Shown here: positions 52,891-62,632 of the stretch, one piece after another | Layout: each line of letters begins with the position of its first letter | Numbering within the stretch: position 1 is the first letter of the stretch | Origin: Saprospiraceae bacterium | Lineage (GTDB): Bacteria > Bacteroidota > Bacteroidia > Chitinophagales > Saprospiraceae | Direction of reading: 5' to 3' | NCBI GenBank assembly: GCA_016713025.1 | Contig: JADJPZ010000002.1 | Span: forward strand, 1-64,000 | Length of the DNA: 64,000 nucleotides | Position numbers and translations under genes: made by a program | The notes under the pieces: generated by a model | Seen by the model: only the letters and a program-made list of their open reading frames with translations | What the model was told of the DNA's origin: nothing | Databases searched by the model: none

Positions 52891-53476
52891 GGTCGAAGTT
52901 TGCAACTTCGATCCTATTATTTAAGAATCCCGCTAAAGCTGGACAAGTTTTTAAATTCGTCACCACAAATAATAATACAATAAAGCACAAAACTTAGCAT
53001 CGTTGACGCCGTTGCGACACTGCAACGATTGAAATTAGTGGATAACGCATTAAAAATGCTTGAAATAGTGCATCGCAGTTGCAAATTGCGACGATCGGAT
53101 GCGTATTGAATCAAAGATTCATAAAATAGTGCATCGCAGTTGCATAACTTGTGACGCCGTGGCGTTACTGCGACGATCGTTTATTTTCTAAAATTCAAAA
53201 TTAACTGTCTATATACCCCGATGGTCGAAGTTTGTAACCCCGATTGCCGAAGTATGCCGCCCAGACCTACTCTTACTCAGCCAAGCTCGGAGACGATGGT
53301 CGAAGTTTGCAACTTCGATCCTATTTTTTAAGAATTTTAAATTCGTCAACACAAATATTAATACAATAAAGCACAAAATCTAGAAGCAAATAGTTTTGTG
53401 CTTTATTTTTTGTGAGGTGCGTATTGAATCAAAGATTCATAAAATAGTGCATCGCAGTTGCAAACTGCGACGATCG
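52891..53476. repeat. Cluster of REP palindromes in a partly duplicated spacer
   Basis: Palindromes of two types: GGTCGAAGTTTGCAACTTCG(ATCC) at 52891 and 53298 (a broken one at 53222), and GCATCGCAGTTGCAA...GCGACGATCG at 53070, 53131 and 53449. Spacer pieces are also repeated: AAATTCGTCA at 52953 and 53339 followed by CACAAAT and AATAAAGCACAAAA, and GCGTATTGAATCAAAGATTC at 53101 and 53419. No gene is present in this 590 bp. Confidence 0.75.
53366..53406 (+). terminator. Strong hairpin terminator
   Basis: ATAAAGCACAAAA (53366-53378) pairs perfectly with TTTTGTGCTTTAT (53394-53406), 13 bp, and is followed by TTTTT. The left arm alone is found in the partial duplicate near 52980. Confidence 0.7.
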
Positions 53477-53515
53477 AAGTTATCAGTACATAATGATAAT
53501 TGCAATTTCATAAAG

Positions 53516-53917
53516 CTACAGCTTATACATTCCATTAGATTTCATAGGTTCCATCATGACAACTCTAATTACTACACGGATAAATCCTTGATTTGTTTTG
53601 ATTCTAACGAGTACCTCACTTTGTGCCGGCAACGAGAATAAACATGAATTACATATCCACTCTACTTCTACTACACAATTTTCTTCAATAAGACGTTTTT
53701 CAAATTTTTTCATAGAGTCTTCATCAAATGGAATTTTGGACAAAATTTGATTTAAAAATCGATAAGTACTATCAAATTTTTCTGCATGGATATATCCGCA
53801 AAAAGTGGTATCTTCAGGTATAACAGGTATATCTTCCACGGGTCCATCCTTGTCACAAGTTGTCATGAAAAAAATTATGACCATAAAAAAGACTAAGGTA
53901 TTTATGATTTTTTGCAT
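53516..53917 (-). CDS. Hypothetical small lipoprotein
   Basis: 133 residues. Signal peptide with hydrophobic LVFFMVIIFFMTTC, lipobox ending in Cys near 21, followed by acidic DKDGPVEDIPVIPEDT. The mature part has a CVVEVEWICNSCLF cluster with three cysteines and ends in a beta-rich stretch. No family recognised. It lies downstream of the protease gene on the same strand, separated by about 90 bp; the two may share a transcript. Confidence 0.65.
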   Translation of the reverse strand: MQKIINTLVFFMVIIFFMTTCDKDGPVEDIPVIPEDTTFCGYIHAEKFDSTYRFLNQILSKIPFDEDSMKKFEKRLIEENCVVEVEWICNSCLFSLPAQSEVLVRIKTNQGFIRVVIRVVMMEPMKSNGMYKL

Positions 53918-54010
53918 GGTGATGAGTATTTAAAATTTTTAAGAAAAGAACAATATAGAACAGGAACAGGCTTTGTTTAAATAACCTGCCCCGGTTCTGT
54001 AATGTTTTAC

Positions 54011-56245
54011 TTATTTGATGATGACTACTTTTTCTGTAAGATCATAGTCTTGAGTCTTCATCCTCAATATGTACAAACCTGATTTTATACTTGATACATC
54101 AGTAGTATGCCGATCATCCTGAAATTTTTCTGATCTGACCGTCAACCCATTTTGATCCATTAGGATAAAATCACCTTCTATGTTTAATCTATTACCTGAG
54201 GCATCTTTAGTTATATAAGTTTCAGGCACCATAGCCGTCAATACATTTTGTACTGGATTATTTAAATTTATCCTGGGACATATTTGGCACGTTTGTACCA
54301 CATTGTATTGACCAGTATTGATCTTGGTACCACAAGAATTGGATGTGACTACCTGCCATCTACCACTACCAACATAGTTGCCCTGAAAAGTAGCAGACAT
54401 AGTGTACGTCCCTCCATCGACCCTGGAAACTGCACCACCTCCAAACCAGTCTGCAGTAAATGTAGTAGCTCCAGGTGCAGAGCTGAGATAGACTGTATGT
54501 GTATTACCCACTATTAGTTCAACAGCTGGAATTCCTGTAGGGGATGTTATAGGTAGACCTGGTTTGCCAACCCAAATTTGCCGGGTTACAATTAAAGTAT
54601 TGTTACATCCAGTATTAGCCATGGTAAATGTTAATATCGCACTACCAAATACATGAGGTGACGCAGCTCTAAGTGTGGCATTAAAACCAGTGCCTGAGGT
54701 AGCTGCCCCTCCTGAAATTGCAAACAGAGATGGATTGGATACCGACCAGGATACCGTGCTGCCGGGTATCTGATCATTCAGTGTAAATAGTTTATTTGTC
54801 GTACAAACATATTCAACCCCATTATTGGGCACATAAGGGCTTATCCACGAAGTGCGTATTGTATTTAAAGTCATTAACGAGTTTGAATTATTAAGCCAAT
54901 TTCTAAGTCGTGTACTATTAGAGCCACCGCCCTCCCAAGAATAGTCAAACCTGCCATAAGCTCCTACAGATGGATTATTTACACACCAACAGTTGTCATC
55001 AAAAAACGATGGGCTTCCTTGAGGACATGGGTTATTTGGGTTACCTCGTAAATTACCAACTATCCTTTTGTTATTATCAAATAATCCAGAGCCTGAAGAT
55101 CCATTTTGAATAATACCATAGTCAAACACCACTCTCCAATGGTCTTGTATGCCTATGTTGAAACGGTCATATGGTGTGAACGGATTAATTTCTAAACTAA
55201 TTTTTTTTGCATCACTGACAGGGTGATGGATACCAAAGCCAAAAGTAGGTGTGATTCCACTCCTGTCCCACCCTGCTAGCGAAATGTCTGGTCTTTGTGG
55301 CAAACTACCGTTTATTTCCAATAATGCACAATCCGTAGGTGCATATCGTGCTCTTAGTTGTGAACCACTCATAGTAAACCATGTACCCTGGTTTCCATAA
55401 ACTGATTGTTTTCCCGGACATAATGGATTTCCCGACTCGTATTTAAATCTAAATGTCCATAAATGATATTGTTGCCAACTTGGGTGAGCCACACAGTGAT
55501 CAGCAGTCAGTACAAATGGTTTAAAATCCTGGCACTGATTGTTTAATAATGTTGCTGAACAATGGAACGCACCATCTACTAATGTTAAAACAGCGGCATC
55601 AATTTCAGGCTGTCGCGTTATCCCATATGGACAATTTACATCATAATTGCAGGAAGCAGCAGATCCAAACCCGTTTCGATCACCCGATCCATATTTGATT
55701 CCCTGACATACTGCGTCGATGAGGATGGTAAATAGTTGCATATTCACTTTATCAGTTTTGACCATGATACTTACATCTGTCGATTGTATAATATCTGATG
55801 CGTAAAATTTTTCGTATATCATCTATGGCAAGATGGGCCCATGTACTATGTTTTTGTCTTTGGAGATCATATACATCTCAGAGCCCGTTGGTAAGTTGAG
55901 CTCACTTATCAAAAAATTAAGCGATCTGGCCTTAGGGGCTGAAAACCCTATCTGCCATATCATGATATCACCATATTGGGTCCAAATTCCATCATCTACA
56001 GTGTAGTTTTTGTTTACTTTTACAGCAACTCTCAGTAATGTTATCCCATTTTTTCTGTCATCTTCTAGTACCCGATTAAAATCGATATCGGGTTGACGAT
56101 AGTATTCAATTTCTTTATCCAATGGATATGGTACGAAGTCTTTTATATTTTGTTCTTCAGACAAGTGTCGTGTAAATACCTGAGAGTATGAATGGGTCAA
56201 TGCAATAAGCATGATAATAATTATCGGAGTTAAATTTTTCATCAT
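54011..56245 (-). pseudogene. Lysyl endopeptidase-like T9SS protease with in-frame TAG
   Basis: One frame of 745 codons from ATG 56245, with TAG at 55825-55823. Before it: signal peptide and a pro-part (FTRHLSEEQNIKDFVPYPLD, GSEMYMISKDKNIVHGPILP). After it: MIYEKFYASDIIQSTDVSIM, then the trypsin-fold protease with His in LTADHCVAH, Asp in PTDCALLEI and Ser in NGSSGSGLFD (Achromobacter Lys-C-like), two Ig-like modules (YVPNNGVEYVCTTNKLFTLN) and a T9SS tail (GLYILRMKTQDYDLTEKVVI). The stop lies between pro-part and protease, where the family runs on. One base change explains it. A downstream start would make a protease without signal peptide, so no export as sequenced. Confidence 0.75.
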
Positions 56246-56579
56246 TATGTTTTTTTTTACAAAATAAATTTAGTATCGTAGTTTGACTGATTTTTATTAA
56301 GGAGTGAATTCAGAAAACACTCCTAACCTTGTCTAAATACTTTAATGTTAATTTCATAACTTTTCAATTATTCAAATGATTAAATTTTTATCGGCGATCT
56401 CCATTTCATATACAATAGTTTAGTTCTATATCGCTGATATGTTTTGTAAAAATAAAGCATTTAATTTACATTTCTGATTTTTTACATTAGAATTTTAGTT
56501 TTATTTCCCGAAAAGGATGTTTTCCACTATGCTGAACTGCTGGAGATTTAATAGATATGGATGAAAAATAGCTTTCCAT
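56246..56579. other. Intergenic DNA with a small hairpin
   Basis: No gene. AGGAGTG (56300-56306) pairs with CACTCCT (56318-56324), without a T-run. The region should hold the promoter of the minus-strand protease gene and the 3' end of the truA transcript. Confidence 0.45.
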
Positions 56580-57326
56580 TCACATCAAATAAGGATACTT
56601 AATATCACAAAGCACAAGTCCTACCGCAGGCACACTCCAGTCATGGCCGGTTCTTTTACGGGCCTCCATAGCTTCTCTGACTTCATCAATCGTCAGTTTT
56701 CCCGATGATACATTCAGACACATACCTACGATAAGGCGTATCATCCCACGCAAAAACCTGTCTGAAGTGATTCTGTAAATATACGTATTTTCGTTTTTTA
56801 TCCATGTGCTTTCAGTTATATTGCAGTCCATCGTCTTCGCATCACTATGCAATTTGCAAAAAGTGGTAAAATCCTGATACTCACTGATCAATGCTGCTGC
56901 CTGATTTAACAGATCAAAGTCATTGATGTCATAATGATAGTACATAGAGTGAACAAGAAAAGGAGATTTGGATGTATGCAGATGGTATTCATATGACCTG
57001 GATATGGCATCAAATCTGGCATGTGCATCATCCTGTACCACAAAGGTATCGTGTACTGCAATATCTGCTGGCAATATCTTATTGATGCGGTATACAAAAA
57101 GTTTTATATCTGTGATTTGCGCTTCTACATCAAAATGTGCATAGTAGTCGCGTGCGTGCACACCTGTATCTGTGCGTCCACAACCTGTAAGTTGGATTGT
57201 GGTGCGGAGATAAGTGGACATGGCTTTTTCCAGGACATCCTGTACGGTCACAGTACCGGCATGTGGTTGGTTTTGCCATCCATTATACGCTGTCCCGCAA
57301 TAAGAAAGTCTGACAAAGTATCTCAA
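56580..57326 (-). CDS. truA: tRNA pseudouridine synthase A
   Basis: 248 residues, normal length. Opens RYFVRLSYCGTAYNGWQNQP; the catalytic Asp is in TGCGRTDTGVHARDYYAHFD near residue 52; ISRSYEYHL, TFCK and ITSDRFLRGMIRLIVG are further conserved blocks. Makes pseudouridine at positions 38-40 of the tRNA anticodon stem. A core gene with higher GC than the accessory DNA to its left, marking the edge of the accessory region. Confidence 0.96.
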   Translation of the reverse strand: MRYFVRLSYCGTAYNGWQNQPHAGTVTVQDVLEKAMSTYLRTTIQLTGCGRTDTGVHARDYYAHFDVEAQITDIKLFVYRINKILPADIAVHDTFVVQDDAHARFDAISRSYEYHLHTSKSPFLVHSMYYHYDINDFDLLNQAAALISEYQDFTTFCKLHSDAKTMDCNITESTWIKNENTYIYRITSDRFLRGMIRLIVGMCLNVSSGKLTIDEVREAMEARKRTGHDWSVPAVGLVLCDIKYPYLM

Positions 57327-57444
57327 AGATGGATTTGATATTATTTCAGGCTCAAAAGTAGGAAATAAACCATGTAATCCTGATAAATCAAAATCAGGAA
57401 TTCTTTTTCTCAGATAACTTAGGCTAATTTATCTGCAAATCGGC

Positions 57445-58842
57445 TCAAAACGAGTACACATATCCGGCATTCAATCCTAAAATATGATATGATTGCCTGA
57501 TTCTGTTAAATTCTGATGAAAAGCTATTCGGCATGTATCTGCCTCTTAATGCAATATAAAATTTGCCCACTCTGTCAATACTTCTTGTGATAAAGAGACC
57601 TCCGAAATAACTGAGACCCAATCGGTTTTTGTAGGCTTCCACAGGTTGGTCTATTGCCGTAAATGATGTATCTGATGCCAATATCTGGCCACCAGCTTTC
57701 AGAGCTAAATTAATAACAACCCCACCTTCTATACCCGCAGACCAGGATCCAAAACTTTTTTCAAAGCCTATTGAAACCGGCACATCGATCAGTGTAAAAT
57801 GATGATGACTTGTTTTCCTTCCAGATATTTTGTTTTCCTGAATAATGTCGCCATAGATGACTGTTACAGTATCTCCGGATTGAGACTGGGTAATAGATAT
57901 AATACCTCGCGTTGTATCTCTTTTGGTATAAGCATAATCCAAAGGCATCTTTTCAGTCATACGAGAAAATGAAGTTCCTGCCTGAAAAAATAACGGAAGT
58001 TTGTCATTAGATAGCCTGAAATATATCCCGGCATTTAAGCCTTCCAATGTTGATTCATTTTGATTTCTCAGTGTATAAATATTGTTTGGTTCATTGCCAT
58101 CATATTCTAGTTTTTTAAAAGGTCTGAAGTATCCGATTTCAGGAATGATGTCCAAGGCAAATCTTCCTTTTTTCTGAAAAGTAGGGCAGATGACATTACC
58201 TGTTTTTATTTTACCAAAAACGGAAGATGAAAGATTTTCATTTTCAAATGTCAAAGGAGATATATTAATCTTGTTTTGAATAGTGGAATAATTTTCCTTA
58301 TTTTCCATGGATTGATTACTAGAAGAGATCGAGTTACTCACGTTATTTTTATTGATGTTTTCATATTGGTCCATTAAAACACCATTTTCATTTTCATTCA
58401 AAAGTGAATTTGACTTTTTAATTTTTGAATCTCGGGTATAGACATTTTTTCTATTATTTTCAGACTGTACAATACTTTTGGAACTTTTTTGATGACTATT
58501 TTCTTCGTTAACAGATATTGTATTTGATAATTCCGTTTTATTTGAATCATCTATTGATTGTTGAGTAGCTGATTTGGAAAGTGAATGATCGTATGATAAA
58601 GCATTGTTTTGAATTTTTGTATCTTTAGCTATACCCGAAGTGATTTTGGTATTATTGTGTGATGAGATGTAAAGTCCTCCTCCAATCAGTCCAATGACAA
58701 ATATGCCTGATATCCAGATCCAGGCTGGAAATCGACGATTTTTTTTGGGGTGCAGATCCTGAATGAAGGCTTCGATGTCTATCTCTGCCTGATCCTGACG
58801 CAGCACATTGGCTATATGGTCTTCAAGTTTATTATATTCCAT
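57445..58842 (-). CDS. Membrane-anchored protein with C-terminal barrel-like domain, ECF sigma partner
   Basis: 465 residues. The first 35 residues are cytoplasmic-looking (VLRQDQAEIDIEAFIQDLHP), then one membrane helix at about 40-60 (WIWISGIFVIGLIGGGLYIS), a long Ser/Asn/Lys-rich linker (60-200) and a C-terminal part (215-465) with beta-barrel character (FALDIIPEIGYFRPFKKLEY, AGIYFRLSNDKLPLFFQAGT, ending AGYVYSF). It follows the sigma factor gene by 10 bp. The layout suggests an anti-sigma-like sensor joined to an envelope domain (inference); I do not know a name for it. Confidence 0.7.
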   Translation of the reverse strand: MEYNKLEDHIANVLRQDQAEIDIEAFIQDLHPKKNRRFPAWIWISGIFVIGLIGGGLYISSHNNTKITSGIAKDTKIQNNALSYDHSLSKSATQQSIDDSNKTELSNTISVNEENSHQKSSKSIVQSENNRKNVYTRDSKIKKSNSLLNENENGVLMDQYENINKNNVSNSISSSNQSMENKENYSTIQNKINISPLTFENENLSSSVFGKIKTGNVICPTFQKKGRFALDIIPEIGYFRPFKKLEYDGNEPNNIYTLRNQNESTLEGLNAGIYFRLSNDKLPLFFQAGTSFSRMTEKMPLDYAYTKRDTTRGIISITQSQSGDTVTVIYGDIIQENKISGRKTSHHHFTLIDVPVSIGFEKSFGSWSAGIEGGVVINLALKAGGQILASDTSFTAIDQPVEAYKNRLGLSYFGGLFITRSIDRVGKFYIALRGRYMPNSFSSEFNRIRQSYHILGLNAGYVYSF

Positions 58843-58852
58843 ATCGATGTAT

Positions 58853-59413
58853 TTATGACGCGTGAGCTACATATAGCTCATTCTGATTTTTTAAAATATC
58901 TGACAGTCTGTTTCTGGCTTTACACAAAGCGGCTCTTGATGTACTTTCTGTTATTCCGAGCATTTCTGCGATTTCATTATGTTGATATCCTTCTATTACA
59001 TATAGATTGAATACGAGATAAAGACTCTCCGGCAGTTTCTTCAACAACGCCAGAATTTCATCTTTCCCAATTTTGCTGTATATATCAGGAATATCAGCAT
59101 ATGCCCAGTTGGCTTCCTCAGTGATTTCTTCAAAGTATATCTTTTTATACTTCTTTTGGTGGGTGATCGCAGCAGTGACAGCAATCCTTTTCAACCATCC
59201 TTCAAATGAGCCTTTGCCTTCAAATGAATGAATGTATTTGAACGCATTGATAAAACAATCCTGCAAAGCATCACGGGCTGACTCTCTGTCAGAAGAATAT
59301 CGCAGGCATAAAGACAGGAGCCCCGGAGCGAACTTTTGCACCAGAGCATCCTGACATCTTCGGTTTCCCTCTTTACATCCTTTGATTATATCTTCTATAT
59401 GGTCCGGGTTCAC
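58853..59413 (-). CDS. ECF-family RNA polymerase sigma factor
   Basis: 186 residues. Region 2 (ALVQKFAPGLLSLCLRYSSD, RESARDALQDCFINAFKYIH, FEGKGSFEGWLKRIAVTAAI) and region 4 (LPESLYLVFNLYVIEGYQHN, EIAEMLGITESTSRAALCKA). Middle gene of a three-gene operon with gaps of 9 and 10 bp, between a large lipoprotein and a membrane protein of barrel type. Probably directs expression of envelope genes. Confidence 0.95.
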   Translation of the reverse strand: MNPDHIEDIIKGCKEGNRRCQDALVQKFAPGLLSLCLRYSSDRESARDALQDCFINAFKYIHSFEGKGSFEGWLKRIAVTAAITHQKKYKKIYFEEITEEANWAYADIPDIYSKIGKDEILALLKKLPESLYLVFNLYVIEGYQHNEIAEMLGITESTSRAALCKARNRLSDILKNQNELYVAHAS

Positions 59414-59422
59414 ATTTTTAGA

Positions 59423-61702
59423 CTAATTAACTTTTACCTTATTTATTGAGATATAACAACCTGATACAGCATCTGTAATGACCACGTAATATTCTCCTTT
59501 TGCCATTTTCCCATCCTTATTCGTTGTCGACAGGTCTGAAGCAATATCGTCTATTTTAAATATTTTTATCTCACCTATTTTGCACTCATTACATGGAGCA
59601 TTATTATTCACAGTGACATTGATCTTTCCGTCAGTGCAATTGCTGCAGGTAGGATTGACAATATTGAAAGTGACTCCCTGTATCAATTGAGGTAATTTGT
59701 ACTGCTTGACGATAGTACATTGTCCACTTTTCAGTTGAATCCCAAAATTAAATCCTGTTTTGAAAACATCAATTTTGATAGGGAAGGTCAAATCCTGATT
59801 ACCGCTTAACCCTGAACCCAACACTTTTCCTGATTCAAATGGCCCGCTTGTTATATTGTAGATGTTTTTACTGCATGAAGCTGCACTATTGGAGAGATTA
59901 ATTGATTTGGAAATCTCCTCGCAGATAGAAGTTGTACATCCTGCACCATCTGTGACGGTCACACAATATTTGCCATCAGCCTGAGCTTTAAACTCTTTAT
60001 CAGTACTGCCATCCGTCCACTTAAATTTGATAGGCTGAACACCACCCCTAACATATACATACAGCTTTCCGTTTTCACAATCAGCTTCTATACCTGCAAC
60101 CAACTTTCCTCCTGCTTCCTTACAGAATGTTTTTTCACAATTGTTGGTGACATCTTTTACCGTCACACAATATGTTTTACTCTCAAAGATGGAGTCCTGG
60201 CCTGGAATGTCAAGAGATTTATCCTTACTGGTATTGTCTTTCCATGTATAAGTATAGTTACCGCTGCCTCCGGATACATTGGCCGTAATGGTTTTGTTGC
60301 AGTCATACACCATATCTACTTTAAGGTCACATGCTGCTGCAGCACAAACATTCAGGATCAGGTTTTGAGCATTGGCAGTTGTCACATTGATAGAGGGACT
60401 GGTTTCGGATGTTTTACTGTCAAAAGCAAAAATCATGACAGGTGCATCTTCACCACATAGAAATGATGAAAGGTCAGCATTGATGGATCCATCGCTTTCT
60501 GCTTTGATGATCAGGCTGGATTCTTTTACTTTGATGACGGCAATTCCATTAGTGACAGCGTTATTGTTACATTGTATTTTTCCTTTGATTTTAAAAGATT
60601 TTAGAGCCTTTATTTTGATGTTATCCAAGACAGTTTTGACATCAAAAGGACCCAAATTGACTTCAGAAATGTCATTTTTACATGCCGGGTGAAAGGCTAC
60701 AATCCGAAGTCGTTTTCCTTTTGGCATTTTACCACAGAATTCTCCTTTGGAGTTTGTCGCTCCAAAATGTGTTCCGATACCTTCTGCTTCGACCTTTACA
60801 GAAATATTTGGAGCAGGGCTGCCGTCTTCATTTACTACTTTGCCGCAGACGTCTACCAATGGAAATGGTGCATCAATGTTCCAGAAACTGAAGTGAGTTA
60901 CTTCACCTATGTACTTATTGCCTGAAAGCATTGCTTTTCCTTCTTCCTTCCACCTACCTTTGACCTCGTCAAAAGACCATAAAGGGATTTCCGAGGGCTT
61001 GTATGATGTATTGACAGGAAACTCTATGGTGGCTTTTTTGCCTTTAGCTATTTGGAGCGGATTACCCTGAAGATCTCTGAGTTCGACAGCGACCATACCT
61101 AATGTTCCCAGAGCTACGGTGTTGCCATTGGCTGCATCAGCGATCAGGCCACCGGGCATTTTATGTCCCAGATCACGATCATCAGGATGGAGGTATTTTG
61201 AAAATATTTTTACCATACCTGAGTAGTTGCTTCCTTTATTATCAGCAATAGCTCCGGATGGGAATATCACTTTTGCTCCACCACTTATAGATATTGCTCC
61301 ACCTGAACTTGCATCCATCGAAATTTCATTTTCCAATCTATATATCCTGGTGTAGGAATATGTAGTGGATTGGGCTGCCGGATAGATGAAGTCGGAGGCA
61401 TGAAACCAGCCATTTTTTGTGATTCTGATATAAGTGCCTTGCTCGTCCATTCTTACATTTTCAAAAACAAAAGCTCCATGCCGGTTGGTCTTTGTCGAGG
61501 CGCTGTATGTCATGACATCTGCATCTGCTACCGGTAGATTTTTTTCGTCGTAAACATAGCCTATCACAGTTCCGGTAATTTCTTTTACTACCAAAGGTGT
61601 ATGAACTTTGATGACTTCTGATGTAAATGTCTCTGTATCTTTATGACATGATACCATCATCAGCAATGTCAGTAATATTATATATTGAAATCTTAAGATC
61701 AT
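59423..61702 (-). CDS. Large lipoprotein with carboxypeptidase-regulatory-like and SprB-like repeats
   Basis: 759 residues. Lipobox LMMVSC near residues 14-19. Domain order: a CarboxypepD_reg-like module at about 42-120 (TGTVIGYVYDEKNLPVADAD), a beta region with GGAKVIFPSGAIADNKGSNY, a second such module at about 285-365 (VCGKVVNEDGSPAPNISVKV), then SprB-type repeats at about 460-600 (ANVSGGSGNYTYTWKDNTSK, YVRGGVQPIKFKWTDGSTDK, GKYCVTVTDGAGCTTSICEE) and a Cys-rich end. First gene of the sigma operon. Surface or periplasmic structural/sensor role (inference). Confidence 0.82.
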   Translation of the reverse strand: MILRFQYIILLTLLMMVSCHKDTETFTSEVIKVHTPLVVKEITGTVIGYVYDEKNLPVADADVMTYSASTKTNRHGAFVFENVRMDEQGTYIRITKNGWFHASDFIYPAAQSTTYSYTRIYRLENEISMDASSGGAISISGGAKVIFPSGAIADNKGSNYSGMVKIFSKYLHPDDRDLGHKMPGGLIADAANGNTVALGTLGMVAVELRDLQGNPLQIAKGKKATIEFPVNTSYKPSEIPLWSFDEVKGRWKEEGKAMLSGNKYIGEVTHFSFWNIDAPFPLVDVCGKVVNEDGSPAPNISVKVEAEGIGTHFGATNSKGEFCGKMPKGKRLRIVAFHPACKNDISEVNLGPFDVKTVLDNIKIKALKSFKIKGKIQCNNNAVTNGIAVIKVKESSLIIKAESDGSINADLSSFLCGEDAPVMIFAFDSKTSETSPSINVTTANAQNLILNVCAAAACDLKVDMVYDCNKTITANVSGGSGNYTYTWKDNTSKDKSLDIPGQDSIFESKTYCVTVKDVTNNCEKTFCKEAGGKLVAGIEADCENGKLYVYVRGGVQPIKFKWTDGSTDKEFKAQADGKYCVTVTDGAGCTTSICEEISKSINLSNSAASCSKNIYNITSGPFESGKVLGSGLSGNQDLTFPIKIDVFKTGFNFGIQLKSGQCTIVKQYKLPQLIQGVTFNIVNPTCSNCTDGKINVTVNNNAPCNECKIGEIKIFKIDDIASDLSTTNKDGKMAKGEYYVVITDAVSGCYISINKVKVN

Positions 61703-61864
61703 GCTATGTGATTCAAAATTTAAAAATAAGGCTTTTAAGCTTCAAAATGTACGCTTATACCTTAATAGAATGAATTTAGCATTAAAACGCTCCTTTTGCA
61801 GAAAAAATTTTGTAAAATTTTGAAAATCATCATTGTGAAAATCGAGTAAGAGACAAAGGTAATT

Positions 61865-62570
61865 AAAAAAATAGATTACCTTTGTCGTCTTCTCACACCA
61901 CCGTATGTACTTACGTGTACGGCGGTTTCTTTAGGTGGATTTGTGCAGATGGTTGTAGTTGGAGACTAAATCGTAGTATCCAATCTTTGTAAACCACTCG
62001 TTATTCATCCCGATATTGGTGCCTGGAGTGTTAGATATACGCCACCAACCTTTGCCACTTAGGGCTGTCAGCCAGCTCAATTTCTCACCTACGCCTTGGC
62101 TCCTTAGGAATCTGACAATACCAATCTTGCGTTTGCATTGTTTTATCCTAAAGCATCTTATTCGTCTTTTCAGCCAGCTGTTGATTCTTTCTATCTTCGA
62201 TTTCATTTCTGATCTCTTGAAGTATTGTAACCAACCACGCAATAAGCTATTTACTTCCTTTATCAACTGATCCAGACTGATCCCACGTCGACGTGATGTC
62301 AGATCTTCCAAGGTAAGTTCAATCTCTTTCCGTGTAACTGACATATTTTACTACCATTGTTTACGTCCGACTATTGGGCTTCGCAATCTATTGCTCACTT
62401 ACCCACAATGTAAGCCTTATAATATGTTTCTGTTCGTTCAATCACACTTTTGCCGCCTGCTTCCTTCAGATTCTCAATTACTCAAGACACCCTTGCTATT
62501 GGCTAACGATTCCTATCGGCTGGCTCGTCGAGGACTTTCACCCCTTAGATATTAAACATGCTTGGCGCAC
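61865..62570 (-). mobile_element. Internally deleted group II intron (IIC-like)
   Basis: On the minus strand the 5' end is GTGCGCCAAGCATG at 62570, followed by group II domain I sequence (GGGTGAAAGTCCTCGACGAG, GATAGGAATCGTTAGCC). The 3' end has a domain V-type hairpin CCGCCGTACAC...ATACGGTGGTGTGAGAAG at about 61930-61890. Only about 700 bp remain instead of roughly 2 kb, because most of the reverse transcriptase is missing. It begins 9 bp after a terminator hairpin (62579-62605), the preferred target type of IIC introns. The 3' boundary is approximate. Confidence 0.75.
61931..62344 (-). CDS. Group II intron maturase, C-terminal fragment
   Basis: 137 residues with an open frame containing only the thumb/maturase X region: RRGISLDQLIKEVNSLLRGW, LQYFKRSEMKSKIERINSWL, KRRIRCFRIKQCKRK, SGKGWWRISNTPGTNIGMNN. 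The fingers and palm with the YADD catalytic motif are absent, so no reverse transcription is possible. Could still bind intron RNA as a splicing helper, but a decayed fragment is more likely. Start ATG 62344 may be fortuitous. Confidence 0.8.
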   Translation of the reverse strand: MSVTRKEIELTLEDLTSRRRGISLDQLIKEVNSLLRGWLQYFKRSEMKSKIERINSWLKRRIRCFRIKQCKRKIGIVRFLRSQGVGEKLSWLTALSGKGWWRISNTPGTNIGMNNEWFTKIGYYDLVSNYNHLHKST

Positions 62571-62578
62571 AATAAAAA

Positions 62579-62605
62579 GGGAAGATATTAATAAAACATC
62601 TTCCC
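62579..62605 (-). terminator. Intrinsic terminator of the T9SS gene
   Basis: GGGAAGAT (62579-62586) pairs perfectly with ATCTTCCC (62598-62605). On the minus strand it is followed by TTTTTATT and then the 5' end of the group II intron at 62570. It lies 28 bp after the stop of the gene at 62633. Confidence 0.85.
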
Positions 62606-62632
62606 TTTCCCTATATTTAAAAATACTGTGAT

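Noticed and set aside
53366..53406. tRNA-like hairpin
   Set aside because: A single long stem with T-run, no cloverleaf; it is a terminator. No tRNA was found elsewhere by eye.
52891..53476. CRISPR array
   Set aside because: Repeats are palindromic REPs of unequal type with irregular spacing and no cas genes nearby.
24047..55825. Stop-codon reassignment (TGA/TAG read as sense)
   Set aside because: Many intact genes in the window end in TGA and the affected genes are accessory; nonsense decay is simpler.
62374..62631. Plus-strand open frame of 85 residues
   Set aside because: It overlaps the group II intron 5' RNA region and the terminator; no coding signature.
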